A DNA stretch of 64,000 bases, taken from positions 368,871 to 432,870 of the forward strand of contig NZ_MZNT01000006.1 of the NCBI RefSeq assembly GCF_002042965.1. The letters are read 5' to 3'. Position numbers and translations under genes: made by a program. Position 1 is the stretch's first letter; every line of letters begins with the position of its first letter. The stretch comes from Paenibacillus sp. 32352. GTDB lineage: Bacteria; Bacillota; Bacilli; Paenibacillales; NBRC-103111. The notes below the pieces were generated by a model that was given only the letters and a program-made list of their open reading frames with translations, had not been told where the DNA came from and ran no database searches. Of this stretch, positions 24,779-32,923 are shown piece after piece.

Positions 24779-25876
24779 TCATCGCCGGTCCGCATGCGAA
24801 TCGAGCATCCCGGTATGCTCCAACTTCAGCGAAGCATGAATCGTTACGTCCATATCCGGCCATCGTTTGTTCCACTGCTCACGGGTGAATGACCGTTCCT
24901 TCCATCCTACCGTGTACATGCCCAGCCCGAACGGGTCGACACATAACGACTGCGTTCGATCGATAACTTTCTCCAGCTTCTCCTGGATTCTCCGTTCAAG
25001 CGAACGCTCGAACTCCTGCAATTCCAGGGGGCTGTCCGTCTTCTGTCCGGCGGGGACTTCTTCCACTCGTCCTTTAAGCATCACATCAACATAGACTCTC
25101 CGGAACGAATCGGTGAAACGAATTTGCCGCTCGGTTTTGATACTGCCGAGCACGACATCCGCCGCTGGCAGCGGCACCGTCTTTTGAACGCCTCTCTTTT
25201 CATGCAGCATTTGGAAAAAGACGTCATCGGGCAGCGAAACCGTCCCGACCATCTTATCCCCGCGGAACAGCGCCGTCCCGGAATAACGAAGTTCATTGTT
25301 CGCGACGGCGTAATAGGGAAGAACCGGATCGGCATAAGGGTTGTACATCCTGGCCAGGAATTCATGCACGTTGCTTGTCGTCAATTGCCCTTGCTTTTCG
25401 TAGTGCGCAAACATTTTGTACAGATACAAGTCGATTTCCTCCTGCCCGCTCTGCAGCTGCCTGTTCAAATATCCGATCATATCGCCACGCACAACAGAGA
25501 GAAACACGCGGCTGGAAATTTCGGGATCACGCAGTAACGTATCGAGCAGAGACGTCAGCCCCCGGTTAGCCATGGCTTCGGAGAAAAAAATCATTCGGAT
25601 CTGCCCCCCTTTCGTTTCCCGGTAATACTTCAAGTTTCGTAAGTATCTTCCTTCGATTAACGTATTGGAGGACGTGGTAATCACGCTCTTTTTCTCTTTC
25701 TTCAGCGGGGGAATGATGGTAGACAGCTTTACGGATCCGTCGTTCCCTTCATCCAGAAAAAGCAATACAACCGGCGATATTTCCTCAATGGTATTGGTTT
25801 TATCGACAAACGAGCAACCGCCGAGAACAAGCAACGACAGTAATAGAAGAAGCGGTTTATGACGAGCCGCCGGCAT
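24779..25876 (-). CDS. Ger(x)C-family spore germination lipoprotein (GerC subunit)
   Basis: This 365-residue lipoprotein has signal peptide LLLLLSLLVLGGC (lipobox Cys about 21). The mature part has Ger(x)C features, with ERSLERRIQEKLEKVIDR near the C-terminus and DPFGLG just after. It is the C component of a GerA-type nutrient receptor in the spore inner membrane. The ATG overlaps the end of the gerB gene by 20 bp and has GGAGG upstream, so translation is coupled. The three genes form one operon. Receptors of this kind often accompany spoVA2mob regions. Confidence 0.92.
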   Translation of the reverse strand: MPAARHKPLLLLLSLLVLGGCSFVDKTNTIEEISPVVLLFLDEGNDGSVKLSTIIPPLKKEKKSVITTSSNTLIEGRYLRNLKYYRETKGGQIRMIFFSEAMANRGLTSLLDTLLRDPEISSRVFLSVVRGDMIGYLNRQLQSGQEEIDLYLYKMFAHYEKQGQLTTSNVHEFLARMYNPYADPVLPYYAVANNELRYSGTALFRGDKMVGTVSLPDDVFFQMLHEKRGVQKTVPLPAADVVLGSIKTERQIRFTDSFRRVYVDVMLKGRVEEVPAGQKTDSPLELQEFERSLERRIQEKLEKVIDRTQSLCVDPFGLGMYTVGWKERSFTREQWNKRWPDMDVTIHASLKLEHTGMLDSHADRR

Positions 25877-27014
25877 GTCGATCCCTCCATTTCCTGCGAA
25901 TCATGATCCATCCCAAGAGGAAGAAGCCAAAAGGCAAAACGGTATAGGTGCTGGCATCCAGCCATGAAAGCCAGGTGATCCACTCCTTGGCTTTCCATTC
26001 ATCCGGCCATATCCAGCGACCGGCCATCCATGTCAGCAGAAGCATCATCAAAAACGCCAACCAAAACGGCGCTCTTCCTGCTGAAAGACGACTGCGCGCA
26101 AGACATTGGATTGCTCCCGCCGCATACAATAGAAGGATGGCGACGACGTAAACGACGGAAATGGCGTAGGCTGGAATCAGAATCATTTCCAGCCGTTCGG
26201 CGAAAGGAAGCTGAATATACCGGATCAGATCGACGATCGGCAAGTCTTGCCGCTGCAAATAATCAGATCCGTAAAACGTCAGGCAAATGACAAAAAAGAA
26301 TATGTATTCGAATGCGGTAAATGCATTGGCGGAAATCAGAGCCGTTTTCAATTTCTTCGCGTCTACCGCCTCTTTCGGCAATGCCAGCATATATTCGGGA
26401 CCGGAGAACGCCGCCCATATCGTAAGAAAGGTTTGCCAATCTCCCTTGGGCATGTGCTCCGGAAGAAGAGGGAGCAGATGGCGGTATTCGGCAGCCGGCG
26501 GAAACGCAAACGGCACGTACAGGAAGGTAACCCATATCGTGCCGACAAACGCAACGATCGCAAAACGAACGGTCTTCTCCATGCCCAATCGAGCCAGGTA
26601 TACGCAAGCACACAATAGCAGGATGCCAAACAACGTAGCATGTAAGGCAGGAAACAAAATATGGTGCACAATATCGACATAACCCATCATCAGCACGATG
26701 CCTTTCATCAAAACAGCGAACAGCCCCGCAAGCAAAAACAGGAAAGACACCGCCGATCCCAACGTGCGGACGATGCCGAGATAACCGCCGGGCGTTTCTT
26801 TCCATGCAAAACAGCGGGCAATCATCAAAATGTTGAGGTGCGAGCATCCCGCCGCCAGCAGGATGAGGCCGATCATAACCGGCTCCGCAAGCACACTGGG
26901 CAAATATAAAAGATAATATAACGTTTGCATCCGGTTCGCCCAGAAGGCGAGGGACAAGAAACCGAAGGGCGCTGAAATCGAAAACAAACCGGCCGAACCT
27001 ACACGAGAAGCCAT
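25857..27014 (-). CDS. GerAB/GerKB-family germination permease (GerB subunit)
   Basis: This is a 385-residue integral membrane protein of the amino acid-polyamine-organocation fold with about ten hydrophobic segments. It is the nutrient-sensing subunit of a GerA-type receptor. Typical features are FWANRMQTLYYLLYLPSVL early on, IWAAFSGPEYMLALPKEA in the middle, and PIVDLIRYIQLPFAERLEMI. The start is the ATG overlapping the TGA of the upstream gerA gene by one base; an upstream extension of 73 codons in frame overlaps that gene and is not credible. Ligand specificity cannot be read from sequence. Confidence 0.92.
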   Translation of the reverse strand: MASRVGSAGLFSISAPFGFLSLAFWANRMQTLYYLLYLPSVLAEPVMIGLILLAAGCSHLNILMIARCFAWKETPGGYLGIVRTLGSAVSFLFLLAGLFAVLMKGIVLMMGYVDIVHHILFPALHATLFGILLLCACVYLARLGMEKTVRFAIVAFVGTIWVTFLYVPFAFPPAAEYRHLLPLLPEHMPKGDWQTFLTIWAAFSGPEYMLALPKEAVDAKKLKTALISANAFTAFEYIFFFVICLTFYGSDYLQRQDLPIVDLIRYIQLPFAERLEMILIPAYAISVVYVVAILLLYAAGAIQCLARSRLSAGRAPFWLAFLMMLLLTWMAGRWIWPDEWKAKEWITWLSWLDASTYTVLPFGFFLLGWIMIRRKWRDRHAGGSS

Positions 27015-28504
27015 CACGGTTTCCTCCCGGTAACGCGCATCCGCTGCAGCGGCTTCAAATAAGCCGGTCTTGTTCGCATCCCGGACAGCGGCGCACGAAA
27101 CACCGTATCCTTCCAGTCGCTTGCAAAAAACGGGCTTAGCGGGGACAAATACGGCTGCCCGAGCGAAGTCAGCCCATGCAGGTGGATGCACAGCCAGAGC
27201 AAACCGAACCCGATGCCCCACATCCCAAGCCATGCCGCCAGAATGAGCAGGGCAAATTGGAGCAGTTTGCTCGCGTTCGTCATCAAATAGTTGGGAACGA
27301 GAAACGAGGCGATGGCGGAGATGGCGATCACAATGACCATCACATTGCTTGCGATTCCTGCTTCCACGGCCGCTTGACCGATGACAATACCGCCCACGAC
27401 GCCGAGCGTTTGGCCGGATTTGGTCGGCATGCGCAAACTGGCTTCCTTTAATATCTCCAGCGTCAGCAGCATGAGCAACGCTTCCCAGAACGGAGGATAC
27501 GGAATTTCACTGCGGGATTGCATCAGGACAAACAGCATCTCCAGCGGAACCATCTGATAATGGTGAACCGTCACCGCCACGTAAGCCGGGGTCAAAAACA
27601 GTGCAGCCACGAACGCGACAAAACGAAGCCCCCGCAGGAAGCTGCCCACCATCCATCGGTGAATATAGTCCTCCGGGGACTGAAACAGATCAAAGAACGT
27701 AATGGGCGCTACAAGCGCAAACGGCGTGTTGTCCACCAGCCAGACCACTTTGCCGCTGGCCAGCGCCGCGGCCAGCACGTCCGGACGGTCCGTCTGTTGA
27801 AATTGCGGAAAAACGCTGTTGACATGGTCCTCCATTAAAGCGGAGATATGGGAAGAATCGAGAAGAACATCGAAATCAATCTGTTTCGTCTTCATCTCTG
27901 CGATCCGCACCAGCTCTGGATTGACAATACCTTCCATGTACAGCAGCACAACAGAAGTTTTGCTTAACGATCCGGCGGTCCATTTCTTTGACTTTAGGCT
28001 TGCTACGGGCAGCCGGCGACGGATTAAGGTCAAGTTTTTGTCAAGCCGTTCGTTCAGGCTGTCTTTGGGACCGTACACAATCGATTCCTGCTCGGAAGAA
28101 TCGATAGCGCGGCCGAGTTGATCCTGCTTTTTGACCGCGCAAACGTTCCCGATCTCATCAAAAACAAGAATTCCTCCCTGCAGGATGAGCTCTTCGGCTT
28201 GCTGCAACGTCGTTACGTCCACCCGATCTTCGGAAATCACCTTTTGTCCTGCTTGTTCGTCCGGGGCATGCAAAAGGGGAAGCACGATGTCGCTTTCGAC
28301 CTGTTTTTGATCCACAAAGGAACGGATGTAAAACAGCTTGACTTTCCGCCCTCCCGCATCCAACTCATGCACCTGTGCATCGTGAATATCGTGAAACAAT
28401 TGCTGCACGTGCTGCGGAGACAAGTTGCCTGCGGGAGGTTGAGTATCGGCTTCTTTTGGCGTATTGCTTTTGTCTTGCTTTTTAAACCAACCGATCCAAC
28501 GCAT
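27014..28504 (-). CDS. GerA-family spore germination protein (GerA subunit)
   Basis: The 496 residues give a soluble N-terminal domain followed by about five membrane segments and a short C-terminal tail. Family motifs include YMEGIVNPELVRIA (about 190-203), a stretch with DRPDVLAAALASGKVVWLVD (about 237-256) and PYPPFWEALLMLLTLEILKEA. It forms the ligand-triggered ion channel of the germination receptor with the B and C subunits that follow. The start ATG has AAAGGGGGGAG upstream; an in-frame extension of 20 codons lacks a ribosome site. A bidirectional hairpin at 28686-28732 separates it from the next operon. Confidence 0.93.
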   Translation of the reverse strand: MRWIGWFKKQDKSNTPKEADTQPPAGNLSPQHVQQLFHDIHDAQVHELDAGGRKVKLFYIRSFVDQKQVESDIVLPLLHAPDEQAGQKVISEDRVDVTTLQQAEELILQGGILVFDEIGNVCAVKKQDQLGRAIDSSEQESIVYGPKDSLNERLDKNLTLIRRRLPVASLKSKKWTAGSLSKTSVVLLYMEGIVNPELVRIAEMKTKQIDFDVLLDSSHISALMEDHVNSVFPQFQQTDRPDVLAAALASGKVVWLVDNTPFALVAPITFFDLFQSPEDYIHRWMVGSFLRGLRFVAFVAALFLTPAYVAVTVHHYQMVPLEMLFVLMQSRSEIPYPPFWEALLMLLTLEILKEASLRMPTKSGQTLGVVGGIVIGQAAVEAGIASNVMVIVIAISAIASFLVPNYLMTNASKLLQFALLILAAWLGMWGIGFGLLWLCIHLHGLTSLGQPYLSPLSPFFASDWKDTVFRAPLSGMRTRPAYLKPLQRMRVTGRKP

Positions 28505-28643
28505 CGGCTCCCCCCCTTTCGCGTTTAGTCCATGTATTATTTTTCCCGATATGAAAAAAAACATGCCTCGCAGCCTCGCAGTTCCGGGCTGTTGGCAGTC
28601 CGGAGATTATCAGTCATTTCGTGAAAAACCACGGGCTTCCTGC

Positions 28644-28802
28644 GAGGCCACTGAAAAAAGTCCCCTCGCCTTCTTTCTGCGATGCAAAAAGTCCGTTTTT
28701 AGCCTGTGAGACGGCTTTAAACGGACTTTTCCTTATTTTCCTGCAACATCAAACTTAAAAATCGATGCATCACAGAAAAAACGTGTCTTTTTCAGTGGCC
28801 TC
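28644..28802. repeat. MITE-like element with ~18-bp inverted ends and central hairpin
   Basis: GAGGCCACTGAAAAAAGTC (28644-28662) is repeated in inverse orientation at 28785-28802, with one A fewer. Between them is a large near-perfect hairpin (28686-28732) of the form AAAAGTCCG...CGGACTTTT that will terminate transcription both ways. No coding sequence lies inside. The right end supplies the last codons and the stop of the gene at 28792-29037. Confidence 0.5.
28686..28732. terminator. Bidirectional hairpin terminator
   Basis: The arms AAAAGTCCGTTTTTAGCC and GGCTTTAAACGGACTTTT pair over about 18 bases with runs of A and T on the outside. It insulates the germination operon from the gene pair on its right. 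Confidence 0.75.
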
Positions 28803-29037
28803 CTTCCCACCGGTGGCTTGAATCGTGAACATTTCGCAAACACTGATTCTCCCAGTTGTTGCAGAAGTCCTCATACACTTGCTCGACTCCGCTGTCGGAT
28901 ATCATGTGTCTGGCCAGAAAGTCGTACCAGAACTGATCGAAAGACAAGGGCATCCGGGTTCCATATTGGGAACGAAGGGTTACATAACGGTCCCAGATTT
29001 TGATTCGGAATGCTGCCAATTCATCACATCGCTCCAT
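28792..29037 (-). CDS. Unidentified spore-island protein, copy 2 of small gene B
   Basis: The 81-residue protein is paralogous to the one at 3850-4158: ERCDELAAFRIKIWDRY, then FDQFWYDFLARHMI and EQVYEDFCNNWENQC. It is acidic, aromatic-rich and predicted helical and soluble. The ATG lies 10 bp after the stop of gene A, with AAAGG upstream. Its last residues (EGGH) and TGA fall in the right inverted repeat of the element at 28644-28802, so the C-terminus appears to have been cut by that insertion; copy 1 is about 20 residues longer. The function is unknown. Confidence 0.68.
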   Translation of the reverse strand: MERCDELAAFRIKIWDRYVTLRSQYGTRMPLSFDQFWYDFLARHMISDSGVEQVYEDFCNNWENQCLRNVHDSSHRWEGGH

Positions 29038-29049
29038 GTCGGTTCGCCT

Positions 29050-29253
29050 TTAAGCGGCGCTGGTATCGCTGGATATTTCTGACGTTTTCGCTCTTTCTTC
29101 GGCCAGCTTTTGAAATTGTTTTGCTCTTTCCAGATGAAAGGCACGCAATTGGTCGTGATATTGAGCCATTTTCATGTGCCAGTCGTACATTTGCCTGACA
29201 TAAGCGGCGTGGTCATGCGTAAACATGGGCATTGCCTGTTTAGTAAACTGCAT
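29050..29253 (-). CDS. Unidentified spore-island protein, copy 2 of small gene A
   Basis: The 67-residue protein shares AMPM-[YF]-[ST]-HDH-YVRQMY-WHMKM with the protein at 4173-4376; roughly half of all positions are identical. It is rich in His, Met, Gln and aromatic residues, and the C-terminal third is a Lys/Glu-rich helix (HLERAKQFQKLAEERAK). AAGGAGG precedes the ATG. Gene A is followed by gene B in both places, so the proteins probably act together. No family or function was recognised. Confidence 0.7.
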   Translation of the reverse strand: MQFTKQAMPMFTHDHAAYVRQMYDWHMKMAQYHDQLRAFHLERAKQFQKLAEERAKTSEISSDTSAA

Positions 29254-29299
29254 TCGAAACCATTCCTCCTTGGGTAGGTGAATTTTGAACTTACAGCAT

Positions 29300-29308
29300 C
29301 AGTCTATG
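29300..29308 (-). promoter_or_regulatory. Conserved sigma-K-like -10 motif upstream of gene pair copy 2
   Basis: CATAGACTG read leftward, identical to the motif at 4432-4440 and in a matching position 46 bp upstream of gene A. Conservation between duplicated loci whose surrounding DNA has diverged suggests it is functional. Confidence 0.4.
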
Positions 29309-29450
29309 GCAGACGTGTAGAAGCGACAACGGCATCCGCCCGGTTTCCGGTCATTTTTATCGGGTTGTTTGTCTATACGCAGGCGGAAACACAACCTTCC
29401 TTACTTCGGCATAGGCTAAATGGTAACGAGAATGAGGAGGAGATTTCATC

Positions 29451-29699
29451 GTGTATGCATATCCGAATGGAATGTACAGGGAAACGGCAAATTCCGCATT
29501 ATCCACAGTAACCTTGGTTGACCCGTATTTTTATCACACCTTGCGCTCGCTTCAAGGAAAGCCGGTGGTTATTGAAACGTTTCGGGGCCCTGTTCGGGGT
29601 ACGATAACCGACGTGAAACCAGATCATGTCCTGCTGCAAACAGACAATTCCTCATTTTTTCTGCGTACGCAGCAAATGATTTGGGTTATGCTCTCTTAG
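29451..29699 (+). CDS. DUF2642 family protein (YuzF-like)
   Basis: The 82-residue protein carries the DUF2642 core DPYFYHTLRSLQGKPVVIE (about 24-42) followed by TFRGPVRGTITDVKPDHVLLQ (43-63), which resembles an Sm-like beta-barrel strand pattern. Proteins of this type are common in sporulating bacilli, and some occur in spore coats; their activity is unknown. The GTG start has GAGGAG upstream. It precedes the manganese catalase by about 80 bp on the same strand and may be co-expressed with it. Confidence 0.8.
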   Translation: MYAYPNGMYRETANSALSTVTLVDPYFYHTLRSLQGKPVVIETFRGPVRGTITDVKPDHVLLQTDNSSFFLRTQQMIWVMLS

Positions 29700-29781
29700 C
29701 ACTCCGGCGCGGCATGAGACAAACGTCCCCTGTCATAAAAATAATAAGAACCATCAAATTGGTAAGGGGATGATGTCCGCC

Positions 29782-30678
29782 ATGTTCAAGCGCATCAATC
29801 GATTGCCCATTGCATTGCCTGTTCCCAAACATCCGGACGCTAACGCCGCCGCGGCCGTGCAGGAACTATTAGGCGGCCGTTTCGGGGAGATGTCTACGTT
29901 GAATAATTATTTGGTCCAATCTTCGAATTTTCGCAGCAAAAAAAAGCTGAAGCCCTTTTATGAACTTGTGGCCAGCATTACGGCGGAGGAGGTTGGCCAT
30001 GTGGAATTGGTGATGAATTCCATTAATTTATGCCTGTCCGGTTCCACATTTCCGGCAGATCCGGATGAGGCCCCTTTGCGCAACGGGGTTGACAAACGCA
30101 ATACCTACCATTTTATTGCATCAGCTCAAACTTCGTTGCCCGGCGATTCGATGGGCAAAGCATGGAACGGTGATTATGTCTTTAACAGTGGCAATCTGGT
30201 ACTTGATCTGCTGCATAACTTTTTTCTCGAATGCGGCGCCCGCACCCATAAGATGCGCGTGTACGAGATGACAGATCATCCTGTCGCCCGCGAAATGACG
30301 GGTTACTTGCTGGTCCGCGGGGGAGTTCATGTGCTTGCTTACGCGAAGGCGCTCGAAATCATGACCGGAGTCGACTTAAAAAAAATGCTCCCTATTCCCA
30401 ATCTTGAGAATCGGGTATTTGATGCGACCCACAAATACGAAGAACAGGGGATTCATCGAAAGTTATATACGTTTAGCGATTCAGACTATGAAGATATCGC
30501 TCAAATCTGGAAAGGATCCCATCCTTCCGACGGAGAGCGATTGGAAGTCGTCAGAGGAGTTCCCCAAGGAGGAGAAGTGCCCGATCTTGAAGAAGTGCCG
30601 GAAGAATTTGCCCCTGGCATCTCGAATGAGGATTTTATGCAGATTGCCCAACGGCTGCAAAAGCTCGCCGGATTGTAA
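29782..30678 (+). CDS. Manganese catalase
   Basis: This 298-residue dinuclear manganese catalase disproportionates hydrogen peroxide. The four-helix bundle ligands are visible: GEMSTLNNY (first Glu), AEEVGHVELV (Glu and His), ECGARTHKMRVYEMTDHPVAREM (Glu) and RGGVHVLAYAKALE (His). I prefer the ATG at 29782, 12 bp after AAGGGG; upstream ATGs at 29770 and 29773 abut that ribosome site. Manganese catalases such as CotJC and YdbD are abundant in spores, and a manganese catalase gene is a recurrent member of spoVA2mob modules. It is the last rightward gene before the recombinase element. Confidence 0.95.
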   Translation: MFKRINRLPIALPVPKHPDANAAAAVQELLGGRFGEMSTLNNYLVQSSNFRSKKKLKPFYELVASITAEEVGHVELVMNSINLCLSGSTFPADPDEAPLRNGVDKRNTYHFIASAQTSLPGDSMGKAWNGDYVFNSGNLVLDLLHNFFLECGARTHKMRVYEMTDHPVAREMTGYLLVRGGVHVLAYAKALEIMTGVDLKKMLPIPNLENRVFDATHKYEEQGIHRKLYTFSDSDYEDIAQIWKGSHPSDGERLEVVRGVPQGGEVPDLEEVPEEFAPGISNEDFMQIAQRLQKLAGL

Positions 30679-30790
30679 GGTGTTGCGTTCCTAAGCCTAT
30701 CAAGCTGCCTTAGAGGGGGAGATCGATGGTGCTACGGGTAAGGGTTGCTGCTTATATGGCATGTATACGAAACTTTTATTTATTTCTATT

Positions 30791-30818
30791 AGCCGTGCGC
30801 GACTCCCAGCGTGCGGCT
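30791..30818. other. GC-rich hairpin at the left edge of the recombinase element
   Basis: AGCCGTGCGC and GCGTGCGGCT can pair over ten bases (two G-U pairs) around an eight-base loop. It lies between the catalase and the TnpC-like gene and could be a terminator without a T run or an element-end structure; I cannot choose between these. Confidence 0.35.
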
Positions 30819-30848
30819 CGTCACATGGTGGCGGTCAAGCACAAGCCT

Positions 30849-31295
30849 TTATTTGAATGGTTTCAATTGCCTATCCCTTAGTTCTTGAATTTTATTTTCT
30901 AAATATTCGATACGAGATTTTAGTTGTGCTTTCTCTATGACATGTTTTCTGCATATTTCCAGAAGTTTCTCGTTCTTTTCCTTCTCATTCTGAAGCGCCT
31001 GCTTAACTTTTTCATACCGATTCTGAAGCAATCTTTTGCCGCTTGGTCTGGTTGACGTTTCGATTGCAGTAGCTGCAATTTCTTCTGCCCCTTTTTCAAT
31101 TTCCATCTGCAGCAAAATGGCTTGATCACAGCGTTCCTTAAGATCAGGACGATTATAGATCGTCTTTCGCTCAATGCCAGCTTTTTTAGCAATCGCTGAT
31201 ATGGACAGTTTTTTCTTTCCTTTTCGGAGGTTTGTTATTGCTTGTTCGATACGCTCCAGTGTAACGAGTTTATTTTCTTTAGAAGGGTCACTCAT
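30849..31295 (-). CDS. TnpC-like protein (DUF6262) of the recombinase element
   Basis: The 148 residues have a TetR-like helix-turn-helix opening (LSISAIAKKAGIERKTIYNRP, in the first 60 residues), and a long C-terminal coiled coil (QALQNEKEKNEKLLEICRKH). This is the layout of Tn554 TnpC, an accessory protein affecting transposition orientation and frequency. The ATG overlaps the stop of the preceding recombinase by 4 bp, with GGGAGG upstream. Confidence 0.8.
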   Translation of the reverse strand: MSDPSKENKLVTLERIEQAITNLRKGKKKLSISAIAKKAGIERKTIYNRPDLKERCDQAILLQMEIEKGAEEIAATAIETSTRPSGKRLLQNRYEKVKQALQNEKEKNEKLLEICRKHVIEKAQLKSRIEYLENKIQELRDRQLKPFK

Positions 31296-32923
31296 GCCAT
31301 TCCCTCCCATTCGCTTGGTGTGATATTGTAATCTGAATGATTATCAATTCCGGAATAATTCACCTGGGTTTCCAACTCATCAATAATTCCTACGAGGTAT
31401 TTTTCAATTGTCTTTAACTTGTTCTCATAAGGACCCCCAGCAGGTGCAGATGCCAATTCGCTACGAATTTTTTTCAACCGGCCTTTATGAACTTCAAGAA
31501 AGTCCGGAGTAGTCAAAAAATTGCGGCATCCTAAACATACCCCGTCGCCTTCACAAGGTTCATTTCGCATTGGATGGTGAAGACAAAGTCCATGTGACAA
31601 AATTTGAATCTTATGCGCTTTACGCAATTTATCAACTTGTTCGATGGTCTTTCCTTTGAATGGGTTATTTACTTTAAGTTTTTCTTTTATTTGAAGAGCC
31701 TGCTTACCAACAAGAACTGCGCCTTCATTGAATACTTTCGCGAACTTGTTCCTTACATCCTCTTGAAGCAGGTGTGTATAGTGCTGTGTACCTCTAATGG
31801 ACTTGTGATTTAACAATTCCCGTATGGTTTCCAGAGAGGCCCCGCCTTTTAAAGCATACGTAGCGCAAGCGTGGCGGAATGTATGAGATGAAAAATCAGC
31901 AATATCTCCATTTTTATATCGGAGATTGTGTTTTTGAAGCCAGGGTCTTAGAAAATTCTTTGACCAATTTGCATGGGAAACTATACCCACGGGATATCCT
32001 TTGACATTACGTATTCGATTAAGAAATAAATACGGTAAGCCCGATTCTTTTCTTAACGGATCCGTGTATTTTTCAACTTTCGTAATGGCTTGTACGACAA
32101 GGGCATTCGCTGGTTTATACACCCTCGTAGGTTCGGCTTGCAGTTTACCGGTGTTGTATACTAATTTTGTTTCTCCGCCAATTGGCTCAATGGAGGCATT
32201 ATACATCGTAATGATTTCGCTAATGCGAAGTCCAAGCTGCAATCCAACTACTACGCTAGCTGCAACAAGTATATTTTCGTCCATATCTAAATCACTTACT
32301 GCTTTACGCAATATCCGATCGATCAACTGTTCGTCCGATATTTTATCAATGTTTACTTGCTCTGCTTGCTTGGCATCCTTCTTTAACGCTTTGTTATTAA
32401 TAATGAGCTCATTGTACATGCCCTGAACAAATCGAACATCTTTTGGAACATCCCAGCCTTTAATATTTCCCTTTAATAAGATTTCTTTTAACGCCAATGC
32501 ACTTTTCTTGATTGAAACAGAGCTTATTAACTGACCACTTGTCTCGCTTTTCGCTTCAGGCAAATACGTAAAATACGTCTCCAATAAACTCTGATCAATT
32601 TCTGAAAACGACTCCACTTCCGGCGCATATTCTTTTATAAATTTAGAAAATCGAACAACACCGTCTAAATTTCGTTTGGCAGTTGAAAACTTGCCCGTGG
32701 TTAACTCATGATGCATAAACCATTTTATTACTTCTAGCATTTTGGGCTTATCAACAACAAATTCAAAATCAATCATAAGCCTCTTGCCAGACAAATGCTC
32801 TACATTAATAAATCCGTTAAAATCCCATACATTGTCTGAGAATTTACTATTACCGCAGCGGAAATCTAATTGGGGTATTAGGGGGTTGTAATCAAACAAT
32901 TGAAGCTTTATACTTTCAACCAC
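31292..32923 (-). CDS. Tyrosine recombinase 3 of the element (TnpB-like)
   Basis: This 543-residue site-specific recombinase has an N-terminal SAM-like DNA-binding region and a C-terminal catalytic domain. Arg is in GLQLGLRISEI (about 230-240), the HxxR pair in SHTFRHACATYAL, a second His-equivalent in LLNHKSIRGT, and the nucleophilic Tyr in QHYTHLL. After the Tyr there is a Cys-rich stretch (NEPCEGDGVCLGCRNF) that looks like a zinc finger, as in Tn554 TnpB. It overlaps the upstream recombinase gene by 8 bp. Confidence 0.88.
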   Translation of the reverse strand: MVESIKLQLFDYNPLIPQLDFRCGNSKFSDNVWDFNGFINVEHLSGKRLMIDFEFVVDKPKMLEVIKWFMHHELTTGKFSTAKRNLDGVVRFSKFIKEYAPEVESFSEIDQSLLETYFTYLPEAKSETSGQLISSVSIKKSALALKEILLKGNIKGWDVPKDVRFVQGMYNELIINNKALKKDAKQAEQVNIDKISDEQLIDRILRKAVSDLDMDENILVAASVVVGLQLGLRISEIITMYNASIEPIGGETKLVYNTGKLQAEPTRVYKPANALVVQAITKVEKYTDPLRKESGLPYLFLNRIRNVKGYPVGIVSHANWSKNFLRPWLQKHNLRYKNGDIADFSSHTFRHACATYALKGGASLETIRELLNHKSIRGTQHYTHLLQEDVRNKFAKVFNEGAVLVGKQALQIKEKLKVNNPFKGKTIEQVDKLRKAHKIQILSHGLCLHHPMRNEPCEGDGVCLGCRNFLTTPDFLEVHKGRLKKIRSELASAPAGGPYENKLKTIEKYLVGIIDELETQVNYSGIDNHSDYNITPSEWEGMA

